This document shows positions 55,761 through 64,000 of a stretch of 64,000 nucleotides of DNA, piece by piece. Source of the stretch: Micrasema longulum (Eukaryota > Arthropoda > Insecta > Trichoptera > Brachycentridae); assembly GCA_022494885.1 (NCBI GenBank), contig JAGVSM010004517.1, positions 310,001 to 374,000 on the forward strand. The letters are read 5' to 3'. The notes under the pieces were generated by a model, which worked only from the letters and a program-made list of their open reading frames with translations, was not told the origin of the DNA and made no database searches. Made by a program: the position numbers and the translations under genes. Each line of letters starts with the position of its first letter. Position 1 is the first letter of the stretch.

Positions 55761-56215
55761 TAACTAAAAACTGTCTTTTTCAGGATTATGACTTTAGCCT
55801 GAATGGGGACAATATTATGCTTTTCGAATTTTAAGATTTATCTTCATTGTATTTAATATTTTTACTGATTAGTATCTATTGAGTCATTATTTGTGTATAC
55901 TTGATTTTTTATTTTTTATTTTCTGTTTTTGTTTATTCAATTTTTTGTAAATTTTGTATTTGTCGCACAAAAAAAATAAAATACCGTACCATCGTAACTT
56001 TTCGCCAATTTATAAAATATATTTTTTTTTATTAGTGAAAACAATCTGTTGCAGATTATTTTGATAATTTGTTATACGTGATAACAACAAAATGGTCGAT
56101 CGTCCTGAGATTTATTTATGCATGGTAGATAAACGCACTAACTACGGCATACAGAAGTTAAATAATACAATGTTAAAATGAGAAGCATTTTATATTTTTC
56201 TTCTAACGAGTTGTA
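55761..56215. other. AT-rich stretch, no gene seen
   Basis: Nothing recognised. Confidence 0.4.
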
Positions 56216-56560
56216 CTGTGTCCAAACGAATATAGACCTACGTGTAAAATAGAACTTGAATCCTTGACGACTATATAGGTACTCTCAGGTAAATATGGAA
56301 TTCGAGTAGAGATAAGTCCACCTCGTAGTGCAATGGTAAGCGCGTTCGTCTACCACGCTTGATGCCTGGGAAGGTCTACATAGAATATTGTCAAAAATGT
56401 TGGTTTTACAAGCAATATTCCATATGGCGTGTTCCTGGACTTAAGATTAATCATCTTTCGTTTATGTAATAGCTAATCTATGTACGCGGTATTTGATGAA
56501 CCAACGCAGTAACCTATGCACCATTGTGTGACGACAGGGTTGTGATGATGAAATAGTTGT
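56216..56560 (+). repeat. SINE-4, extended form, near full length
   Basis: The 5' extension (CCTACGTGTAAAATAGAAC, CGACTATATAGGTACTCTCA) precedes the head CACCTCGTAGTGCAATGGTA, AGCGCGTTCGTC. The body follows: CATATGGCGTGTTCCTGGAC, AACCAACGCAGTAACCTATG, CACCATTGTGTGACGACAGG, GTGATGATGAAAT. Here the extension and a body that reaches the 3' end lie in one uninterrupted copy. Confidence 0.75.
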
Positions 56561-57144
56561 GATAAAAAAACAATGCAAAGTAAAATAAAATAAATAAATT
56601 ATTAGTCAATTGTACTAATGACTAGCAATGCAGCAATGCAAATAAATGCATTGTTTAATTAGCTTTTTTAAGTTCTGGGTTAAAAAAACCTTGTAAGTAA
56701 TATTCCTTAAAGAGTACACTTAAAAAACTATTAATTAATTACAACGATAAGTTATGGACATTTTAATGTTACTCCAGCTGCCATGTTTTTCTTTTTATTT
56801 ATGTATTTTAACATTGCAATGTTAACGTTATCTTTCAATAAATATGTTGTTTTGAACGTTCTTGTGAGTTATAAAATTGAAAGTATTTTAAGCCATAAAA
56901 GTTAATTTACGAAAACTTAATTGTGGGAGACAAAATATAAATTATTTGTGTCAGCAGGTACGTCATTCATTATATGAATTGCAAATAAAAACAAAAAAAT
57001 ATATTATTTTTATACCATAATTACGGGACATAAAAATGGGGCCTTAGTAATGAAAAGCATTAACATTCGCGAAATAATTCCATCTGTTGATAACAGTCAA
57101 AATGTCATGTAAGTCAACAGTTTTTATTTACTATGCTAAATGTT
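56561..57144. other. AT-rich stretch, no gene seen
   Basis: Nothing recognised. Confidence 0.4.
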
Positions 57145-57290
57145 TGTAGACAAGCCTGAATTACGACCCCTAGGGAAATATCAACTTTTAAATGTATTGG
57201 CATGGAGAGGAAAATCTTTTTTGAGAACGGCATAAGGAAGTCTAGACATTTACAGGGCTTATGATCTTGTCTTGTCTGACATACTTCACT
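57145..57290 (+). repeat. Family A fragment, diverged
   Basis: TTTGTAGACAAGCCTGAATT, ACCCCTAGGGAAATATCAAC, AGGAAGTCTAGACATTTACA, GGGCTTATGAT. Confidence 0.6.
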
Positions 57291-57314
57291 CAATCAAAAA
57301 TAGTTATTCAAATA

Positions 57315-57340
57315 CAGTAGAACTCCGTTTATTCGAATTC
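57315..57340 (+). repeat. pogo/Tigger-like terminal repeat (tentative)
   Basis: CAGTAGAACTCCGTTTATTC preceded by TA resembles the CAGT.GAAC.TC..TTAT.CGA ends of pogo-type elements. No matching right end was found nearby, so at best a relic. Confidence 0.3.
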
Positions 57341-57883
57341 CAGTCATCTGGATTGCCAAATATCTAGATTGTTATCAGGAAATAAAAAACAAAGAAGAGG
57401 TTTTTTAAAGTTAAAATTTAATTGTGCAATTAACTTTGTAGAACATGTTTTAGTAAATTTTTATTTTGATTCTATTTTTGTTGTATTATCTAAAAAAATA
57501 TAAAATTTGGGGCTCGTTTTTTAATTTAATTTTTTTAGTTGGAATTTTACTGTAATGTTTTAAAAAAAATCTTACCGTAAAGAAACTATTTCAACACATT
57601 TTCGTGGCCATTCTCATTCGTAACAATTAGTCAAAAATAGGTTTTTTTGTGTTTTTACTTTTTATTTAAATTATCTAACAATAACAAAATTAACACTATT
57701 CAAAACTCAAATTATTTATATACATATTAGAATATTGCTTATAATTGACTTTTTATGGATGTAGGTCAGGCTAGATATATTTTTAAAAGAATTTTGTTGT
57801 TATTTGAAAACAAATTTGCTGAAATGCATATGGAATATTAAAACAATAATTGAATTATTGAACAATTTGCAGGACATAATTTT
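57341..57883. other. AT-rich stretch, no gene seen
   Basis: Might include the body of a decayed pogo-like element. No frame supports this. Confidence 0.3.
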
Positions 57884-58310
57884 TTTTATTTATTTATTTA
57901 TTTAAATATCAACGGTTCAAAGAACCTTTCAAAATAAAAAGTTTTACAGAAATAATCACAGCAGTGAACAATTAATTATGTAATACATTATAGTATGAAA
58001 TAAAATATAATAATTAAAACTTTATTATTTAGTGAAAAGAAAATATGAAAAAAAAATAACAAAAAACTGAAAAAAGAAACATAACACATCTAAGATGACA
58101 AATAAAAGATAAAAATTAGGATGAGAAAATCTTGGGTTTTAAATATAAATATAACAAAGTAAAGTTTAACTAGGTAATGATGAAAATGAAAAATAATGCT
58201 ACAAGAATACTTTATAAATAAGAAGTTTTTTAGAGCAATATGAAAACATAAATAATCTAAATAACACCTATATTTTATCAATTGGCTGGAAAAAGTTGCC
58301 ATTTGGCAAT
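57884..58310 (-). repeat. Retrotransposon 3' region, antisense (probable)
   Basis: A TTTATTTATTTATTTA run followed by CAACGGTTCAAAGAACC and then a long AT-rich stretch resembles the antisense LINE tails elsewhere in the window. No coding end is visible. Confidence 0.35.
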
Positions 58311-59819
58311 AAATCCACCAATAAACAATTTATATCATGTAAAAACTTTAAAATAAAGAAATAAACGAAAATACGCATCCAAGGAAACAAAGTTAAATTT
58401 AATAATGTATTCTAAAATAAAATCACTACTTTCCTAAAAAATAACGAGTGAGATTACATTTTTTAATTCATCAACAGAGTTGGTTTTGAAAATATCATTA
58501 TAATATGCATTATATTATCAACACCTTAAAATGAATAATTAATACAATAGTATTATTTAGCAATATTAATTTGATACAATACAATTTCTTCCATGTCACA
58601 AAGAGTCAACGAACGAGTCAATCCATATTCGCTCCATTGGAGGAGCATGTGATATCCACGAAATCTTTCCTGACCTCTTTGCGGCCAATCGCCTGTCCTT
58701 TGTCTTATTTCTACATTCCTTGCAAATACCATCTATCGCATACTCCTATTCTTCTAAGACATACTCTTAAAACTCGATAGTGCTGTTTTGGGCCCTAGTG
58801 AGGTGCCACGATCGCATGAAATAGGTAAATACCAAAATATTGCTGAAAATGACTAAATACATGATCCACTAAAAACTAATTATATTAAGAACCGGTGAAG
58901 CTCTTGTGCGTGTCTATTAAGTGTGTATTTGTGTATAAATGCATGTAAATGTCTATTAATATATAATATATTTTGAATGATGTGATACAGACTCGCGTGT
59001 CTTTAAATTAAACCATACGAGTATTTGACGATTCATAAATCAGTCAGAAAATACATTTATTATCTAATTGCTTGAAAGAAAAATAAATCTTCTTAGATAT
59101 GGTTAGTGGGTATTTTTCCCCCTCAATATTTTGTACGGTGAGTTTTTCTAGTAAGAAATCTTTAATTAACCCTTTCAGACGGGATGGGGTGTTCATTCAA
59201 ATGTATACAAAATTAATATATTTCCATACCGGAATTAAAAATCGACGAGTTTCTTTTTAGATTAGGTACTGGTATCCCTAAATACGTCTATATTTTTTTT
59301 ATTATGTTGGTTATCAGCATTATAAAGAAAATGTATTTTTTTAGTTTCATAGCTGGCTTCGGGTTGGTTTGTTTGTTTTGTAGCGATTCCTGTCGTACTT
59401 TTAAATGATAGTGAAGACATGACAAGACCGCGTTAGTAAAGTTGGGGAAAATAAACCGAGGTTGTTTTTCGCCGCGTCTTTGTTTGTGATTAATCCAAAT
59501 GAGATCACAATAAAAGCGAGTTACTAACCATAATTTTCATTATTTTTATTTGTTATTTTGCAATTTCGGTGATTATTTTTTTAATTAAACCGAACGTTAC
59601 CTCAATGGGGTGTTTCGTGCCACAACATACAGCAAATCTTAAAGTTACAATACTCCACCAGCTAATAGAGTTACCCATACGGACAAAAACCATTATATGA
59701 TTATCAACCTAAAAATTCAAGCTACAGTTTACAGAAATAAAATGAGTTGTAGGTACTTAGGTCGACAATTGCAAGCCCAAACCATAATCGTCTATTACAC
59801 GTTTGATGTTAAACTAAAA
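58311..59819. other. Anonymous DNA, no gene seen
   Basis: A GC-balanced block at 58600-58830 (GTTTTGGGCCCTAGTGAGGT) loosely matches 45186-45235. The 59440-59530 block (GTTTTTCGCCGCGTCTTTG) is also GC-balanced. No coding frame stands out. Confidence 0.35.
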
Positions 59820-60605
59820 ACCAATTATTATTATTTAAAAACTATTTTATTAGGGAACAATAAAAGATAACTGGAGGTACATACAAAGACAACATAAAAA
59901 TGATGTAATATTATTAGACCTGTCACCATTTATAATTGTTCACAGCATGGAAAGTGTTATAAATTAATAAAAGTAATTATGAAGTATAAGAGCTAAATAA
60001 ACTTGTTATTTAAGAAAATAAAAACAATAAAAAACCTTTTGTAAGAAGAAAATTTTAGTTGTAATAAAACTCTAAATAAAAAAAAATATATGTAAAAATG
60101 AATAAAAAAATACATAGAATAAAGCGTAGGAAAAACTACATTATGCATGCTTGTAAAAATTACTTAAGAATATATTACAAATAATTTTTAAATTAACTTA
60201 AGAAATTCCCAATAATATCTCAATATTTTGCGTTGTACTTATAAATTTGATTGGGGTTATACAATCCTTTATTCGAGGAAAAGTACTCAATTCTGAAGAT
60301 GTCAGAATTACGCAGTCGTATATTAGCGTGTAAGTTAATATTGCTAATGAATGGCGTGTCAACGTGATAATTGAAAATTTTAGCCAGATAAGGTCTATTA
60401 TGTTTTGTGTCATTTCAAGACTGTCCTTTAAGGAAAAAAGTTGGGCGATCTCCATAATTGTGAAGGCTACAACTCTCCCCGGACCTGTAGGCTAGTGTTC
60501 TTAAAAATTTAGCTTAAGATTCAACTTTATCAATATAAATAGAATAACGGGGACTCCATATCAGAGATCCATACTCTAATAGTTTGAGACCCAGTGTTCA
60601 TTAAA
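59820..60605 (-). mobile_element. Jockey/CR1-type LINE, C-terminus and 3'UTR, antisense
   Basis: Minus-strand frames read LKLLEYGSLIWSPRYSIYID, KVES, then AKFLRTLAYRSGESCSLHNY, GDRPTFFL. After a frameshift they read RPYLAKIFNYHVDTPFISNI, NLHANIRLRNSDIFRIEYFS, SNKGLYNPNQIYKYNAKY. LLEYGS.IWSPxY...FLR...K..N..ID.P matches the same C-terminal region as 25495, 42150 and 53170 but is a distinct, more diverged lineage with several breaks. The region down to about 59820 is its probable 3'UTR. Confidence 0.75.
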
Positions 60606-61850
60606 AATAAACGTTAAAAAATGTCGAAGGTATAAAAGATGAAAAAAAAAAATACCAAAAAGCCTCAAAAAATTAATATAATATATGCATAATGAAACAT
60701 AGTTTTTATGTCTACAGAAATTCATCTAGGTCCAAAGGGGTTTGCGCGACCAACCACCAGCTTACAAGGAACTAGAAGGTATTTGTAAGGGTTCGAGTTT
60801 TTGGCTGGTTTTAAACAGCTTTATTAGCAATCTAGTTTTATAAAACTCGTACTCCACAATAACAAAAAGTAATTAGATTCAGTAAATCAATTTTGAAAAA
60901 AACATAAAATTACTGATGTGTTAATAATTAATGAATCAGTGTACCTACTTAGATCTCACGTTCAAAATAATAAACAAAAAATGAGTCTTATTCTGATTTT
61001 AATTAGTGTCTTAGTAACTAATTTAAGAGTCTTTTTCTCGCTGTTAGATTGCTTATCTCAATTTATTTATGATCAAAATAATACTTACACATACCTGTAC
61101 GAGCATTAGCAGGTACATTATTACAAGTTTCTGGAAATATGAGTATGTACCTACCTATATAACGTATATTTATAATCAAATTATAAGCAGCATTTAGTTA
61201 ATAAATTCAAACGTTGTAAAACACTTACTAATTATTTCTCTTTTTAAGATTACTCGTAGCTGATGTATAATAAATATAATTCTTTCGTGGTTTTGATATA
61301 ACGTATTATTTATATCTTAATAAGGATTATATTATAATTATATGAAAACCTGTAAATATTCTGTGTGCGACAAGCATACACGATAATTATAAAATTGGCT
61401 TGGAAAAAATACATTTTGTAGTTATGAAAAGGTCGCGGGATATTTATTGGTAATTTATTTTAATTGCACTTGTTTTTTTATTTTATTATAATTTCAAGAT
61501 GCTGTGATTTTTAGTACAACAGTAATTTAATATGCTTTTAACAACTACACGGGCTTATTAAATAATAATTAAAATTAAAACATTAAATATTCATAGCGTT
61601 GTCGTTAAGAAATTATGTTACATTTTAAAATTACACTTTCAAAATACTTAAACCCAGTTAGTACTCAAAACACAATAATTTCAATACCTATTCATAGTTT
61701 ATTTTATTTTATAATTCATTTGCAGTTTCTTCTTAAAATTTAAAATTTAAAGTTTTTTCACTAACAGGCCATTTTTTTGTGTTTATATAATGATGTATTT
61801 TGTATTTGTAACTTATGTATTATTGTAAAATGCAAAGAAGAAAATTAGAA
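60606..61850. other. AT-rich stretch, no gene seen
   Basis: A 63-codon frame at 60918-61109 has no motif; a GGTTTGCGCGACCAACCACC block at 60740 is the only compositional outlier. Confidence 0.35.
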
Positions 61851-61852
61851 TA

Positions 61853-62527
61853 AACTAGCGCACCCGACAGACGTTGTCCTGCACGAACATTGGCTTGCCT
61901 GCTATTACTTTGGAAAAATACTTTTCATCGATAAGTAGGTACCCAGGTACTTGTTTATGATTGAATTCCAAAACTAAAAATTATTAAAATATTCAAATAT
62001 TGAATTTAAGTAGGTACTTGTTTATGGTTAAATTTCAAAACATAGGAAAAGCAATTCATTTTCAAATATAGAATTCTTTTTGCAAATGTCAAACTCGGCT
62101 CTTCTTACTAACAGGGAAGCAATTTATTCATGAATGCGATTTTCAAAAATTTATTTAATGTCAGTTAATATTATTTTAGTGTTACCAAAAACCCAGTAAA
62201 AATAAATTGAACGAATCTGATTGAGATCCATAAAAAGCGAATGTTGTTTGTAAACATTCAAAAACAAACTTTTTTAAACACAAAAAAACAACATCCTTCC
62301 ATTTTTTTTGTATCTACATTCTTGTCGAATGAAACCCTAGTAGGTCGATGAAAAAAAAATTTACGCTTATAACTTTTTTTCACAGATTCGATAAAAAATA
62401 TTAATATCTACCAACACGCACAGTGCAAAGATCTAAATTTCGCTGAAAACCGCACGTAAATCGGTTAAGCCGTTTAGGATAAGTTCAGTGACATCACACG
62501 TACATAAGAATTATATATATAAAGATA
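61853..62527 (+). mobile_element. CTAGCGGAC-family element
   Basis: It starts AACTAGCGCACCCGACAGAC, GTTGTCCTGC, with TGGCTTGCCTGCTATTAC, and ends CGTAAATCGGTTAAGCCGTT, TAGGATAAGTTCAGTGACAT, CACACGTACATAAGAATTAT, ATATATAAAGAT. Interior blocks (TAAGTAGGTACCCAGGTACT, GTTTGTAAACATTCAAAAAC) match 48519-49228. Confidence 0.75.
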
Positions 62528-64000
62528 AAATAAAAAGTTCATAATCAATCATCTTTGGCAAATCAAAAAATATGCGAATACTTCGGTTTATATACTATTT
62601 TGTTGGTTGTTGGGGAGCTTCTACACCAGTTGGAGATGACATAAGAAACTGTATTGAGATTCGATGTTTATGAAGCGCGAGAGTAACGGCGATAATTGAA
62701 TTGAACTCCATTATTACTATGCTTTATGGTCCTTTATAGGTTGTTCCTTAAATTCTAGATATCTCTATGACAGGGATGAAGTTGATGTACTCCAGAACTT
62801 TGCATTCGCTTTGTCATACAATTCGTTTTAAACGTTATGTGTGTTATAATGTTAGTCTTGCACAATATAATAGATTGTGTCATAAACAGAAAATGCTAAG
62901 TTGCTTTCTGAGATCGACGCCATAGATTATATTATTATTAATTTGTGTTTATGCAATAATTTTAATTTGTTGTATGCTTCAATAACATGAATGCCTCCAC
63001 TTTCTGTTTTGTTGTATATCAACTAAACACAGGGCTCTTGGCCTCATAAAGTTAGAGATACGTTTTTTTTGGAACATGTATCTTTATATGAGTAATTAAA
63101 TAAATTTCTGATAAAATAATTTAGGGCGTGTATGTGTCATCGATGTATGGACGTAGTACCCCTCACACGCGATTTTAATGCATTATTTCATTTTCTTCCC
63201 TTCTTATTAGAGATAAAAAATAGGAATGTAATTTTCTGCCGCTGCTATTAATTTATCTTATTTACCATTTGATAATAAGCAGGCAAGATTTTGAATTAAT
63301 AATTTGAAAATAATTTCATTGCTCAATACTCAACCTATAAACTTTGATTGATTTGGTGATTATTATTATTGATTATTTTAAGTATAAACTAATTTATGTA
63401 CATAGAAACTTGATATAAAGGTTTTGATACTAGGTATTGAATTATTATATTTAAACCAACTTTTTAATTATTATAATATTTTTATTTATATATTTTATTA
63501 TTATTAGATTTTTTTTATACAACATAAAATTAAGAGTCTTCTTCTTTAGGGAAACTATGAAATTTTTTCAAAATATGTCGAACAAAAACTATTATGTAAA
63601 TGTACATAGATACAAAAACTATTATTTTAAGGTTAACGAAATTAATATTTTTAATTAACGGCGGACTATTTTTTATCTTATTTCAAATATTGATGACTAT
63701 AAATTTGTTCCTTAAAAGATCAATGTTAACTTAAAGTAATTTCTCAATTGAAAATAATTTTAACTCAAAAGTTTAAAAAAGCCAAGTCAAAAAAAATATG
63801 TTTTTAATATAAATGATGTACTTGTATTAAAAACGGTGCTAATTATAAATGCTATTAATAAATTGGCCATGGTTTTTAGTAATTTTTTTTTTTACAAATA
63901 TCACCAAAAAAAAATGAGCAAGCAACATAACTTTGTTAATTTAATACCTACAACTATATTTTTTTATGTATTGCTCCGACTACACCCCTATTTTAATTTA
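62528..64000. other. AT-rich stretch, no gene seen
   Basis: No gene or recognised repeat to the window end. Confidence 0.4.

Noticed and set aside
1..64000. CRISPR array, prophage, operon, integron or other prokaryotic system
   Set aside because: No regularly spaced identical short repeats, no ribosome-binding-site-led gene clusters, and all recognisable proteins are eukaryotic transposon proteins.

Overview
The window looks like AT-rich intergenic (or deep intronic) DNA from an arthropod nuclear genome, most likely an insect. The evidence is the strong AT bias, a dense load of decayed non-LTR retrotransposons (RTE-, jockey/CR1- and L2-like), a mariner transposase relic, hAT- and foldback-type DNA elements, tRNA-headed SINEs, and frequent GTAGGTACCTA-like and ACTCGTA-like strings. 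These do not settle the insect order; Lepidoptera, Coleoptera and Hemiptera all remain possible. I found no intact host protein-coding gene, no functional tRNA or rRNA gene, no CRISPR array and nothing prokaryotic. Every protein similarity I recognise comes from transposable elements, and all of those frames are truncated or broken. Names such as SINE-1 to SINE-4 and families A to F are local labels.

SINE-1 has a GTGTAGTGGTCAAGACGC head and a tail ending TTGTGGTGCAAAAA. SINE-2 has a GCGCCGTGGTGCAGTTGG head. SINE-3 has a GTTGTGGTCCCGTGGCTAG head. SINE-4 has a GTAATGGTCAGCGCG head and a tail near CACCATTATGTGCGGAAAGG, sometimes with an extra 5' block. Family A is a satellite-like unit of about 390 bp that occurs in both orientations. 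Family B has a CGGCAACTCATTAAACATC core. Family C is a pair of repeats of about 350 bp. Families D/E and F are antisense retrotransposon 3' regions. The CTAGCGGAC family is a repeat of 0.6-0.7 kb with conserved ends.

Layout. 0-8.9 kb: SINE-3, inverted family A units, the longest open frame in the window (2.0-2.6 kb, minus), a LINE C-terminus, SINE-4 and SINE-1 copies, a hAT-type element nested in a SINE-4, a SINE-2, and a GC-rich L2 fragment next to a CR1-like 3' end. 9-19 kb: family C, a reversed CTAGCGGAC element, a jockey-type LINE fragment, a recent 0.46/0.48 kb duplication, tandem family A units and a foldback element. 19-30 kb: an RTE fragment, a mariner relic split by SINE-1, further LINE fragments and SINEs. 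30-41 kb: long anonymous AT-rich stretches, a second CR1-like 3' end, families A/B, and a nearly perfect 243 bp palindromic MITE. 41-64 kb: two sister LINE 3' ends, a LINE split by a SINE-4 with target-site duplication, an RTE C-terminus, two CTAGCGGAC elements and long anonymous AT-rich DNA.

No genes work together here. What the sequence shows is the relative timing of transposition: SINE-4 into LINE, hAT into SINE-4, SINE-1 into mariner. It also shows local rearrangement of a satellite-like repeat. Two open frames (2035-2613 minus and 49914-50171 minus) are the only candidates for non-transposon coding sequence, and both are unproven.
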